Shown here piece after piece: positions 24,152-31,597 of a DNA stretch of 43,980 bases. The translations under genes were made by a program, and so were the position numbers. How positions within the stretch are numbered: the first letter of the stretch is position 1; each line of letters begins with the position of its first letter. The notes under the pieces are model-generated. The model did no database searches and was not told the origin of the DNA. It worked only from the letters and a program-made list of their open reading frames with translations. The stretch comes from Akkermansia muciniphila (GTDB lineage: Bacteria; Verrucomicrobiota; Verrucomicrobiia; Verrucomicrobiales; Akkermansiaceae), in contig NZ_JABDHQ010000018.1 of NCBI RefSeq assembly GCF_018709685.1, positions 1-43,980 of the forward strand, read 5' to 3'.

Positions 24152-24468
24152 ACGATCCCAAAATACCGGACGCGGAAGATTTGAGAAACCTGGTGGAGGA
24201 AATCGCCCGGACCCACGTCCCCTTCGGCATGTACGGCCCGGCCAAGTACCCGCCCCAGGGGTGCCCGCTGATGGACGTGCCCCAGGAGTACCTGGCATGG
24301 TTCCAGGCCAAGGGCTTTCCCAAGGGAAAACTTGGCCGCCTGATGGAACAGTGCCTGCTACTGAAGGGTAACGGGCTGGACCCGCTTTTTGACCCCTTCC
24401 GCAAGGCCAACGGCGGACGGACGAAGAAAAACGGCCGCCGCCGCGTGTGGGATTTTGAGAACGAATAA
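24148..24468 (+). CDS. DUF3820 family protein
   Basis: Small cytosolic protein of 106 residues. It has the family hallmarks Val-Pro-Phe-Gly-Met-Tyr (usually PFGKY), Leu-Met-Asp-Val-Pro-Gln-Glu-Tyr-Leu-Ala-Trp-Phe, Gly-Phe-Pro-Lys-Gly-Lys-Leu-Gly, and a Gly-Asn-Gly-Leu segment. The C-terminus is highly basic (Arg-Thr-Lys-Lys-Asn-Gly-Arg-Arg-Arg). Homologs are annotated as putative quorum-sensing-regulated factors, but the biochemical function is unknown. It is translationally coupled to the MenH-like gene, so I set the start at the overlapping ATG 24148 although the frame is open further upstream. Confidence 0.85.
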   Translation: MNDPKIPDAEDLRNLVEEIARTHVPFGMYGPAKYPPQGCPLMDVPQEYLAWFQAKGFPKGKLGRLMEQCLLLKGNGLDPLFDPFRKANGGRTKKNGRRRVWDFENE

Positions 24469-24496
24469 CCTTCCCTCCGGAAGGGACGCATCTTTT
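24469..24496 (+). terminator. weak terminator candidate
   Basis: CCTTCC (24469-24474) pairs with GGAAGG (24479-24484), and TCTTTT follows a few bases later. It lies between convergent genes. Confidence 0.35.
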
Positions 24497-24504
24497 CCGG
24501 GGAA

Positions 24505-24858
24505 TCAGGAGGAGGGAACGAGCCTCACTTCCCGCCTTGTCCTGTCCTCTTCCGTGACGGTCAGCACATAAAATACCCCGTCCTCCTTCTTCCCGCGCGT
24601 GACGATAATGGTCAGGGTGCCGCGGGACAGCTTCACGCCATCCTCCGGAACGGAGACAACGCCCAGTTCGCCCAGCAGCTCAAGCGCCCTGGCTCCGTCC
24701 CTCACACGGATGGTCTGGCCGTCGCCTGAAATTTGCTTCTTCACGTCCTGCCAGGCGGCGGCCAGCTGGCCCGGCTCCCGCTGCTGCATCTCCGCCTGGG
24801 AAAGGGGAGGCAGAGCCATGCAGAGCACGGCGGCCAGCATCATCAACAGTCTCTTCAT
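24505..24858 (-). CDS. small exported protein at the end of the DUF2589 cluster
   Basis: Protein of 117 residues with a clear signal peptide (Met-Lys-Arg, hydrophobic core, Leu-Ser-Gln-Ala cleavage region). The mature part is an alpha/beta segment with Ala-Trp-Gln-Asp-Val-Lys-Lys-Gln-Ile, Gly-Thr-Leu-Thr-Ile-Ile-Val-Thr-Arg-Gly-Lys-Lys and Phe-Tyr-Val-Leu-Thr-Val-Thr-Glu. I do not recognise the family. Its ATG overlaps the zinc-ribbon gene's stop, so it is translationally coupled and probably part of the same unit, but it is the only exported product of the cluster. Confidence 0.65.
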   Translation of the reverse strand: MKRLLMMLAAVLCMALPPLSQAEMQQREPGQLAAAWQDVKKQISGDGQTIRVRDGARALELLGELGVVSVPEDGVKLSRGTLTIIVTRGKKEDGVFYVLTVTEEDRTRREVRLVPSS

Positions 24859-25085
24859 GACAGGGAGGCGGCAGGAAGCTGTTTGTCAAGGGTAGCCTGG
24901 AACTTTTCCAGGGCCTGCATGGCGTGGTCGGAAGACTTCCGGTCAATGGAAAGCTTCAGCCCGCAGTGGGGGCATTCAATGCCGCCGGACAACAGGTCCG
25001 GAATGGTTGTGGGGAAATACACACCGCATTTGGGGCAGTCAAGCCCCGGAGTGCGCTGGTAGGAATAAGTGGTTTTCTGGTCCAT
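24855..25085 (-). CDS. small zinc-ribbon protein
   Basis: Protein of 76 residues. A two-knuckle zinc ribbon (Cys-Pro-Lys-Cys and Cys-Pro-His-Cys, 20 residues apart) occupies residues about 17-42. A charged helix follows (His-Ala-Met-Gln-Ala-Leu-Glu-Lys-Phe-Gln). It could bind nucleic acid or be a protein-interaction module. It lies 15 bp after the second DUF2589 gene and overlaps the following gene by ATGA. Confidence 0.75.
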   Translation of the reverse strand: MDQKTTYSYQRTPGLDCPKCGVYFPTTIPDLLSGGIECPHCGLKLSIDRKSSDHAMQALEKFQATLDKQLPAASLS

Positions 25086-25099
25086 GTTTTTTCTTTCAA

Positions 25100-25693
25100 T
25101 TAGTTATTTTTCTCCTGGGAGGGAGAGTCTTCATAATGCGGCCTGGAGGTCAGCTGGAGGAATTGGGACAGGCCGGAAGGCATGTCCGCCTGCTGCATGG
25201 CTACATGGATTTTCATGTTCGCCTGCAGGGAGGAAGAGGCGCCCCCCCTGCCGGACTGGGGCGCCAGGGAAGCCCGGAAGTTCAGGCCGTCACCCTGCCC
25301 CTGCCCGGCGGAGGAATCCACCTCGCCCTTGTTCAGGGAAAAGCGTTCATCCGGAGCGGAGGCAACCGCGTCAATGATGTTGATGTCAAAGTCAAAGTCC
25401 GCCTGCTTGATTTGCAGCAGAGGCAGCGTCACCAGGCTGATGAGCGGCACGCTGACTTTCTTCTCCGCGCCGCCGGAAGCGTCGCTGTCCGTAAAATTAA
25501 AGCTGATGAGCCTTAACGCCCCCGTGGAACCGTCCGCGGGATTGTAGGACTCAAAAGCCAGGGACATGAAATGCTTCATGTAGCGTTCCGTGGACATCGC
25601 GTCCGCATCAATCGTCGCGACCAGCGGGGCCGAGATCAACTGCTGCAGGCTCATGATGTGCCCGTTCACCTTGTTGTTTGTAGAATCACTCAT
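25100..25693 (-). CDS. DUF2589 protein B
   Basis: Protein of 197 residues, without signal peptide or membrane helix. It shares with protein A (26550-27389) a start of Ser-Leu-Gln with Ala/Gly-Pro-Leu-Val-Ala, a central strand pair Val-Ser-Val-Pro-Leu-Ile-Ser-Leu-Val-x-Leu-Pro followed by Phe-Asp-Phe-Asp-Ile-Asn, and the C-terminal motif Met-Lys-Ile-His-Val-Ala-Met-Gln-Gln-Ala-Asp-Met-Pro-Ser-Gly. These are hallmarks of DUF2589, whose function is unknown. A Gly/Ser/Gln-rich loop (about 120-150) separates the two halves. I set the start at ATG 25693; a GTG four codons earlier overlaps the upstream stop. Confidence 0.8.
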   Translation of the reverse strand: MSDSTNNKVNGHIMSLQQLISAPLVATIDADAMSTERYMKHFMSLAFESYNPADGSTGALRLISFNFTDSDASGGAEKKVSVPLISLVTLPLLQIKQADFDFDINIIDAVASAPDERFSLNKGEVDSSAGQGQGDGLNFRASLAPQSGRGGASSSLQANMKIHVAMQQADMPSGLSQFLQLTSRPHYEDSPSQEKNN

Positions 25694-25704
25694 AATAAAT
25701 ATCA

Positions 25705-26511
25705 CTATTGCGCGGCCAGTCCGGAGACGTCATTCTGCTCCGCCAGGACGGCGGGAACGGCGGCGGGCGCGATGTTGAGGTGCAGCGTCTGGATGGAGTT
25801 CTCCGGCATCTTTTTCAGCTTTTCCGTCTCCACCTCCACGTCCACCACCACATTGCTTACCTGCCGGGTGAACGCATACTTTTCCGCAAGCACGTCAATG
25901 AAAGAGGAGAGGCCTTCCCGTAGATTCGTGCGGCACTCCTGCCTGAGGGCGTCGCCCTGCGCTCCCTGGAACAGGTCCGCCAGATCGGGATTGTCCATGA
26001 ATTCCTTCTCCGCCACATCCGCCAGAAGTTCCGCCAGCAATCCCTTGTCCAGTCCGGAGTCCGCCCGCAGGAGGGCCCCCTCATGGCCTGAAACGGCCGC
26101 AGTGATCTTCTTTCCCAGGTAGAGGCAGAAATTCCTTTTCCACTGTTCCTCCCTGGCAAGCAGGGAGGAAAAGTCACTTCTTACCTCATCCGCCGGGAGA
26201 TTGGAGTGCACCACGGCCATCACAATGGAACGGATGGCGTACGCAGGCACGCGCTCCGCCAGTTCCTGCTGGAACAGGCTGCACTGCTCCGCATCCAGCA
26301 CCTGCTTCTCCTCCACCCCGGAGGTTCCCGTCACCGCATACTTCAGATCGAATTCCAGGGACCCTATCTGGGCGCTGGGAAGCTGGAAGCCACGCACACC
26401 GCCATGCTTCCCGTACTGGCGCGCCAGCCCCGCCGCATGGCAGTTTGCCGCATGCTGCGCTTCAATAATGTCCCTCAGCAGGGATTCGACAATCAGATTC
26501 AGACGAGACAT
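25705..26511 (-). CDS. DUF2589-associated protein of unknown function
   Basis: Protein of 268 residues between the two DUF2589 genes. The N-terminal helix carries Leu-Leu-Arg-Asp-Ile-Ile-Glu-Ala-Gln-His-Ala-Ala-Asn; a strand Ser-Leu-Glu-Phe-Asp-Leu-Lys-Tyr-Ala-Val follows; the rest is helical, ending with strands Val-Val-Val-Asp-Val-Glu-Val and Leu-His-Leu-Asn-Ile-Ala-Pro. Those strands resemble the alternating beta motifs of the DUF2589 proteins, so it may be a distant relative or a partner. No signal peptide or catalytic motif was seen. Spacing is 38 bp from gene A and 11 bp to gene B, which supports one transcript. Confidence 0.65.
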   Translation of the reverse strand: MSRLNLIVESLLRDIIEAQHAANCHAAGLARQYGKHGGVRGFQLPSAQIGSLEFDLKYAVTGTSGVEEKQVLDAEQCSLFQQELAERVPAYAIRSIVMAVVHSNLPADEVRSDFSSLLAREEQWKRNFCLYLGKKITAAVSGHEGALLRADSGLDKGLLAELLADVAEKEFMDNPDLADLFQGAQGDALRQECRTNLREGLSSFIDVLAEKYAFTRQVSNVVVDVEVETEKLKKMPENSIQTLHLNIAPAAVPAVLAEQNDVSGLAAQ

Positions 26512-26549
26512 GGCTCTGGGATGAAGGAGAAATCGTTATGGTCCGGTTA

Positions 26550-27389
26550 TCAGGCGCCTACAGCCACTTTCCTTTTGAGTTCTCCGGCGTTCACCGTGCA
26601 GTTCCTGGCGTCCTCCTTGGAAATCGTGTATTCCTTGCCGGAATCCGTTTTCACAATCTTGGCTTCATTCCCCGCACCGTTATCAAACGGGTCCGTGGCT
26701 TCCCCTATCCGGAGAGTGATGGCGTCCGGATCAAACAGGCCTTCCTTGTTCTTGTAGGAGGTCATCAGTTTCACGGTTCCGTCGTCCTGGATGGCATGCT
26801 GCACTTCCAGGGAACCTTCCGGGGATATTACGGAAATGCTGTTATTCAGCATTTCCAGCACCTTGGCCATCCCGGCGGGCATGCTGTCCTGTCCGGCATG
26901 GACGGCCACGTCCATCGTGTATTCCACGCTGTACTTGGAGTCCTTCGTGGCGGAGGAGTCCTTCTTGCTGGAATAACTGGCGCTCATGCTGCCGCGCGCC
27001 CAGAAGCAATTTGCAGAGGCAGAAACGCTGGTGTCTACGGAGCTGGAGGAATTCTCCGTTTCCGTACTGGCGGCGGAAGCGCTGATGTTCGCCTTGAAGT
27101 TGATGTCAATGGAGTTGATGGCGATGTAAGGAATGGGGACGATGGTCAGAAGGGGGACCGTGATCTGGGCCATATGGCCGTCCTTGATGAACTGGAAGGA
27201 GACGTTCACCGTCTTCTTCTCTTCTCCCTCCGTGTACAGGCCCACATTCTGGATGAACTCCCAGGAGGTCCGGGCCGCCTGGGCCTGGGCTTCCACACAG
27301 GCGACCAAGGGACCGCCGATGATGTTGCCGAAAGGCAGCGACTGCAGGGAGGAAGTCGCCACGTCGGCTGCTGATTTATCAATTGCCAT
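26550..27389 (-). CDS. DUF2589 protein A
   Basis: Protein of 279 residues. The N-terminal helix region has Ser-Leu-Gln-Ser-Leu-Pro-Phe-Gly-Asn-Ile-Ile-Gly-Gly-Pro-Leu-Val-Ala. Strands Ile-Thr-Val-Pro-Leu-Leu-Thr-Ile-Val-Pro-Ile-Pro and Ile-Asp-Ile-Asn-Phe-Lys-Ala follow, then a Ser/Ala/Thr-rich low-complexity stretch (about 100-150), then Met-Asp-Val-Ala-Val-His-Ala-Gly-Gln-Asp-Ser-Met-Pro-Ala-Gly-Met with Val-Leu-Glu-Met-Leu-Asn-Asn. The C-terminal 80 residues form an extra domain not seen in protein B. DUF2589 has no known activity; paired copies imply a hetero-complex or polymer, which is inference. Confidence 0.85.
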   Translation of the reverse strand: MAIDKSAADVATSSLQSLPFGNIIGGPLVACVEAQAQAARTSWEFIQNVGLYTEGEEKKTVNVSFQFIKDGHMAQITVPLLTIVPIPYIAINSIDINFKANISASAASTETENSSSSVDTSVSASANCFWARGSMSASYSSKKDSSATKDSKYSVEYTMDVAVHAGQDSMPAGMAKVLEMLNNSISVISPEGSLEVQHAIQDDGTVKLMTSYKNKEGLFDPDAITLRIGEATDPFDNGAGNEAKIVKTDSGKEYTISKEDARNCTVNAGELKRKVAVGA

Positions 27390-27536
27390 ATTATTTTATT
27401 TTCTGGTTGAGGTTAATATGATGTGCCGCCTTCCGGCGACGTTGTCATGATTGTTCCATTCCGGCGCCTTTTCCACCCCGCCTGTCCGGAAGGCCCGTTC
27501 CGCCTTCCCAGAGCGCCGGCGGGGCATGGCTGGCGG

Positions 27537-28022
27537 CTATTTGGAAAACGACAGCATGTTCAGGCTTCCCAGCACTTTCTTTTTCATGAACTTGCTGACG
27601 GGGATGGAGACATTCCCCACCTGGAGGAAATTACCCGCAATGGACTCTATATGCAGCTTGTTAACCAGGTAGGAACGATGCACACGGATGAAATATTCCC
27701 CGTCCAGGTGTTCCGCCACCCGCGCCAGCGGCGCGGATACCAGAATGGACGACATGCCGTGCACATGCAGCGTGCAGTAGCTTCCTGCGGCCTCCACATA
27801 CAGGATGTGCTTCATCAGAATGCGCTGGAATCCGTCATTCATTTTAACGAACACCATGGGATTCCTGGATAGGGAAACCGCAGTCGCCCTGCCCGCCGGC
27901 GGAGAGAAGGCCCCCTCCTTCATTTCCATGATTTCCAGCTTGTCCCCCTGTTCTACCGGCTCCGGGACCGGAGCGTAGCAGACCCTATCTTTTTTAGTGA
28001 CTTTAATAAATTTAACGGTCAT
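27537..28022 (-). CDS. LytTR-type DNA-binding regulator without receiver domain
   Basis: Protein of 161 residues whose C-terminal 100 residues form a LytTR domain: Ile-Leu-Tyr-Val-Glu-Ala-Ala-Gly-Ser-Tyr-Cys, Phe-Ile-Arg-Val-His-Arg-Ser-Tyr-Leu-Val-Asn and Ile-Pro-Val-Ser-Lys-Phe-Met-Lys-Lys-Lys-Val. The N-terminal 55 residues are not a response-regulator receiver, so activity is probably set by another signal or by abundance. It is the first gene of a minus-strand run leading into the DUF2589 genes; a 147-bp gap with nested GC-rich stems and an AT-rich stretch before 27389 separates them. It is a likely regulator of that cluster or of itself. Confidence 0.85.
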   Translation of the reverse strand: MTVKFIKVTKKDRVCYAPVPEPVEQGDKLEIMEMKEGAFSPPAGRATAVSLSRNPMVFVKMNDGFQRILMKHILYVEAAGSYCTLHVHGMSSILVSAPLARVAEHLDGEYFIRVHRSYLVNKLHIESIAGNFLQVGNVSIPVSKFMKKKVLGSLNMLSFSK

Positions 28023-28204
28023 TCAAAAATCATAACAAAAACTATAAATACTCAATAAATTCATCAATGAACAGCAGAAATGACCTTCTGAAACCAAATT
28101 CCTCTCTTCCGAACGGCCCTGAAAACCGAGCCTTACCAACGCATTCAGGCCGTGGAAACCCTGTTCCACGGCCTGAATTTCCCCCATATCCGGCGGGAGA
28201 AAAC
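28023..28204. other. upstream region of the LytTR gene
   Basis: AT-rich next to the LytTR start (28021-28075), as expected of a minus-strand promoter. The rest contains the 15-bp stem-loop listed separately. No pair of LytTR-box direct repeats stood out on inspection. Confidence 0.45.
28143..28178. repeat. perfect 15-bp stem-loop
   Basis: ATTCAGGCCGTGGAA (28143-28157) and TTCCACGGCCTGAAT (28164-28178) form a 15-bp perfect stem with a six-base loop. No T-run follows on either strand. It lies between the LytTR gene and the remnant at 28205. It may be a Rho-independent-like stop, an RNA processing element, or a protein-binding site. Confidence 0.6.
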
Positions 28205-28475
28205 CTAATTCATCAGCCCTGGCGGCCTCTTCAGCAATTCAACCGTCAGCATGAAATGGCCCTCCGCCGGGTCCGCGCAATCAAGGGCCAGGCCTCCCTT
28301 TTTGTGCGCCACTTCCCCGATGCGCACCTTTTTCAATGTCCGGAGCCGGAATGTTCCAGATGCAGCCCGCGTTCCATTCCAGAAAGAAAAGCCTTCCGCG
28401 CCACACGCGGAACCCACGGCACAGCCAAAACAGGCGGCACAGAAAAAAGAGGCTGGGGACATAATTCCCCACCAT
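28205..28475 (-). pseudogene. possible frameshifted small gene downstream of sulfite reductase
   Basis: Two minus-strand frames overlap here. One (from 28475) reads like a short membrane segment: Tyr-Val-Pro-Ser-Leu-Phe-Phe-Leu-Cys-Arg-Leu-Phe-Trp-Leu-Cys, then Phe-Phe-Leu-Glu-Trp-Asn. The other carries a plausible C-terminus to 28205: Leu-Lys-Lys-Val-Arg-Ile-Gly-Glu-Val-Ala-His-Lys-Lys-Gly-Gly, then His-Phe-Met-Leu-Thr-Val-Glu-Leu-Leu. One shift near 28340-28380 would join them into a single protein of about 90 residues. I infer a decayed or misassembled small gene, but either frame could be chance. Confidence 0.3.
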
Positions 28476-28571
28476 ACCCGCTCCGGAAACCGCCTGAACC
28501 ATTTTCACGTCAAAAATCGCCACACAACGGCTTCCCCCGCTCCGTGGAGCGGCACAACGCCGTGCCGACAT

Positions 28572-30038
28572 TCACGCCTGCGGCGGAATTCCCGGACGGT
28601 GGGCGCAGCACGGCCCCACCTCCCCGGCCTGAAGACGGTCAAAGGCCCATTCCCCGAACGTCCACGCCCCATTCTCCCTTTTGGCCAGGGCAAACTGGCG
28701 GAAAATCTCCCGGAACAGCTCCCGCACCTTCCCGATGGGAACGGCCCGGCGCAGCAGGAACGCCGTCCTGTCGCCCTGGGCGCGTCCTCCGGCAAACACG
28801 TCGTAAACGCCTTCGCTCCGGCCCACCAGGGCCAGCTCCGCAAACAGGGGGCGGGAACAGCCGTTGGGGCAGCCGGAGATGCGGAACACCACGGGCTCGT
28901 CATCAAGCCCGAATTCACGCAGGATTTCCTCCAGCCAGCCGTTGAGTTCCTGATGAATCAGGGAGGAAGCGGCACGGGCGCGGCGGCAGCCGGGCAGGCC
29001 GCGGCAGGAACAGGACTCTATGGAGAGCGGAGAAAAGCGCCTGGACCCGCGCAGCAGCGCCTTGATGCGTTCCGCCACGCACCTGTCCGCCGGATGAAGC
29101 CGGAGATTGCCGCGCGGCGTGATGCGCACCGGAGCCGTCAGGAAGGGGGCCACGCGCCGGAATGCCGTCGCCACCGCATATTCCGGCGTATCCTCCAGGC
29201 TTCCGGAAGGGAGCGCCACCAGCAGCCCGTTGTAGAAGTCATTGCGGCTCCATTCCCCGGATGAGGAAAATTCCGGCTCCTCCCCTTCTCCCGGATACAA
29301 TCCGGCGTTTTTCAATTCGTTCCGCACCCAGTCCAGGCCACGCGTGGCGAACAAGGACTTCAACCGCCTTTTGCGCGGGTTCTCCGTTTCCCCGAACCGT
29401 TCATTCAAGGCCGCCAGCACCGCCGCCGCCTTCAGGGCTTCCGGCAGGGAATACCGTCCCAGCCATGACGCGGCCCGCGGGGCCAGGGCCGGACTGCCGG
29501 CGGGGATGCCGCCCCCGCCTCCGGCAAACAAATGCACGCCGCCTTCCGGATGGCCGCCTTTGGGGACCGCAAAACCCAGGTCACAGGAGAACAGGCCGAA
29601 TTCATGGTGCGGGGCTTCTTCCAGGCAAATCCTGACGCGCTTGTGCAGGGCGGAGAAGCGTTCTTCCGGCCTGGGATCCGAGGAAAAGAGGCATTCGCGG
29701 TTCCTGCGTATTTCATATGCAGGGAAGGAAACGGGGGAGGAAAACCGATTCAGTTTTCCGGCAAATTGCAGCCATGCGTCCCGGTTTTCCCCCCAGCAAA
29801 GGGAAGAACCCACATCCACGGCCTGTTCCGCATACGGGACCAGGCGGGAAAGCTTCTCCGCCAGGGCCATGCCTTTCCGCACGCATTCGCGCTCATCCAC
29901 CCCGTCCAGGGGAATGGACAGGGTGGAGAAGGAAACAAGGCGGCATCCGCCGTCCACGGCCTCCAGAATGGCGTGCCACTGGGCGGGTTCCATCCAGCCC
30001 CCGCAAAAAGGGTATTCCAGGGTGTAGGTATCTCTCAT
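28572..30038 (-). CDS. siroheme sulfite/nitrite reductase family protein
   Basis: Protein of 488 residues with the siroheme-[4Fe-4S] ligands of the sulfite/nitrite reductase family: Ser-Cys-Ser-Cys-Arg-Gly-Leu-Pro-Gly-Cys (a C-x5-C pair) and Gly-Cys-Pro-Asn-Gly-Cys-Ser-Arg-Pro (C-x3-C). The Asn-Asp-Phe-Tyr-Asn-Gly-Leu segment and Ile-Thr-Pro-Arg-Gly-Asn-Leu-Arg-Leu match the half-repeats of CysI-like hemoproteins. It is somewhat shorter than E. coli CysI. The frame extends 66 codons upstream into the ferredoxin gene; ATG 30038 lies 17 bp after that gene's stop and gives Met-Arg-Asp-Thr-Tyr-Thr-Leu-Glu-Tyr. Sulfite reduction is more likely than nitrite, but not proven. Confidence 0.85.
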   Translation of the reverse strand: MRDTYTLEYPFCGGWMEPAQWHAILEAVDGGCRLVSFSTLSIPLDGVDERECVRKGMALAEKLSRLVPYAEQAVDVGSSLCWGENRDAWLQFAGKLNRFSSPVSFPAYEIRRNRECLFSSDPRPEERFSALHKRVRICLEEAPHHEFGLFSCDLGFAVPKGGHPEGGVHLFAGGGGGIPAGSPALAPRAASWLGRYSLPEALKAAAVLAALNERFGETENPRKRRLKSLFATRGLDWVRNELKNAGLYPGEGEEPEFSSSGEWSRNDFYNGLLVALPSGSLEDTPEYAVATAFRRVAPFLTAPVRITPRGNLRLHPADRCVAERIKALLRGSRRFSPLSIESCSCRGLPGCRRARAASSLIHQELNGWLEEILREFGLDDEPVVFRISGCPNGCSRPLFAELALVGRSEGVYDVFAGGRAQGDRTAFLLRRAVPIGKVRELFREIFRQFALAKRENGAWTFGEWAFDRLQAGEVGPCCAHRPGIPPQA

Positions 30039-30055
30039 GATCGGATTGAATGATG

Positions 30056-31366
30056 TCAGACTCTCGCCGTGGCCAGAAACACCACGTGCATGACGGAAAT
30101 CAGCGTTATAAAGTACAGGTCCGCCCGCGCGGACGGAACGGAGGAAAAGGGCCCGGCCATGCCGAGGCCAAGCGCGCCATGGGAACACCGGGAAATGCAG
30201 TCCCGGCACAGGGTGCAGCGGCGGGAAATACGGCAAACCCCTCCCTCACGGGAGATGGCCAGGTCACGGCAGGCGGAGGCGCATTTCATGCAGCCGGTGC
30301 ACGTCTCCCCCACACGCATGCGCCAGGGGGAAAGCCTGCCCAGCAGACTGGCCGCCAGGCCCATGGGGCAGAACCTGCTGCAATATTCCCGCACGCCGTT
30401 TGCGGAGCTTCTCTTCCAGACAAAGGGAGCCGCGAGCGCCGCGGCAAGCGCGGCCGCCAGGGCGTATTCCAGCGGCACGCCCAGAACGGACAGGAGGAAC
30501 GGGAGCCCCACTGCCGCGGCCAGGAAACCCCATCTCCAGTCACGGGAACTTTTGCCGCCCTTCACCGGGCGCCCCTTCCTGCGGGAAGAGGTGGCGGACA
30601 AGCAGTCCCAAACCCCGAAGTAGCACAGGTGGCTGCACCAGGCGCTTCCAACCAGAAGCACGGACACGCTGAACAGCGCCAGCATGAACATCCCCTCTCC
30701 CCGGTACACCGGGCCGGAAAGCATCATGAACGGCACGGGAAGATGGAGCCTGCCCGTCATCAGCAGGGAGGAAGCCACCGTGACGCCCAGCAGGAATTGC
30801 AGGAAAAAGACGGAGGCAAACACGGTCCACATCACGCGCCGCCTGCGGGGAGACGCCTGCGGATTCAGGAGGCTCTCCGCGCAATAGCCGCCCCACCACG
30901 CCAGAAGCAGAATCGCAACTCCGTTGACGCCCTGCCATGGCAGCACGCGCTCTCCCAGCAGAAGGGGGAAAGGAGCCAGCGCATCCAGCGCAAAGAGAAG
31001 CGCCACAGAGGCGGAAAACACGCGGCTGCGCGCCAGTTCCGGCGCGGACAAATTCCTCTCCCCCCGCCTGCGCCACAGAATGGCTCCGGCATGGAGCAGC
31101 AGGACGCCCAGGAGAATGGCGCCCAGGCGCGCGAACGGCAGCCCCGCCACTATCCGCAGCCTCACCAGATGGACCAATTCCACTCCCCAAAGAACCAGTG
31201 AGGCCAGCAGAAGGAATGTTACGCTCCTGCGGAGCCAGCCGCGCCCGGAAAAAGACAGGACCGCCAGCGCCAGGCACAAAATGGCCCCCGTATCCGCGCC
31301 GCCGCGTAAAAAATGGGCGGCCGTCATCAGAAAACAGAAGAAGGAGATGAGTCCGGGGCCAATCAT
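30056..31366 (-). CDS. polytopic membrane ferredoxin (NapH/CcoG-like)
   Basis: Membrane protein of 436 residues with about nine hydrophobic helices. It has two Cys-x3-Cys type sites facing one side (Cys-Ser-His-Leu-Cys and Tyr-Cys-Ser-Arg-Phe-Cys-Pro-Met-Gly), as in NapH- and CcoG-like proteins, and a C-terminal pair of [4Fe-4S] ferredoxin motifs (Cys-Thr-Gly-Cys-Met-Lys-Cys-Ala-Ser-Ala-Cys and Cys-Thr-Leu-Cys-Arg-Asp-Cys-Ile-Ser-Arg-Cys). A last helix follows. It should pass electrons from the quinone pool to a soluble acceptor; the sulfite-reductase-type gene 17 bp downstream is the natural candidate. A GTG start 16 codons upstream is possible; ATG 31366 is preferred. Confidence 0.85.
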   Translation of the reverse strand: MIGPGLISFFCFLMTAAHFLRGGADTGAILCLALAVLSFSGRGWLRRSVTFLLLASLVLWGVELVHLVRLRIVAGLPFARLGAILLGVLLLHAGAILWRRRGERNLSAPELARSRVFSASVALLFALDALAPFPLLLGERVLPWQGVNGVAILLLAWWGGYCAESLLNPQASPRRRRVMWTVFASVFFLQFLLGVTVASSLLMTGRLHLPVPFMMLSGPVYRGEGMFMLALFSVSVLLVGSAWCSHLCYFGVWDCLSATSSRRKGRPVKGGKSSRDWRWGFLAAAVGLPFLLSVLGVPLEYALAAALAAALAAPFVWKRSSANGVREYCSRFCPMGLAASLLGRLSPWRMRVGETCTGCMKCASACRDLAISREGGVCRISRRCTLCRDCISRCSHGALGLGMAGPFSSVPSARADLYFITLISVMHVVFLATARV

Positions 31367-31597
31367 GGCATCATGGGCGCCTGGCAGGCGCCCCCAACAT
31401 ACGTGAAAAGGCACGGCTCTCCAGCAAAAAACGGGCCATCCGCCCGCGGAGGAAGCCTCATTGCGTCACCCCGCGTCTCCGGAACATGCGGAAGGGCGCC
31501 CGCGCGGCGCTGAAAGCCGCGGGACGCCCCGCCGGGAGATGTCGGCCCCATGCGCCGGCTCTTTCAACCGGAACACGGGACCGCACCGGTAAGCATG

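Noticed and set aside
28023-28075. LytTR-box direct repeats upstream of the LytTR gene
   Set aside because: Single GTT-containing matches exist, but no pair with the usual spacing.
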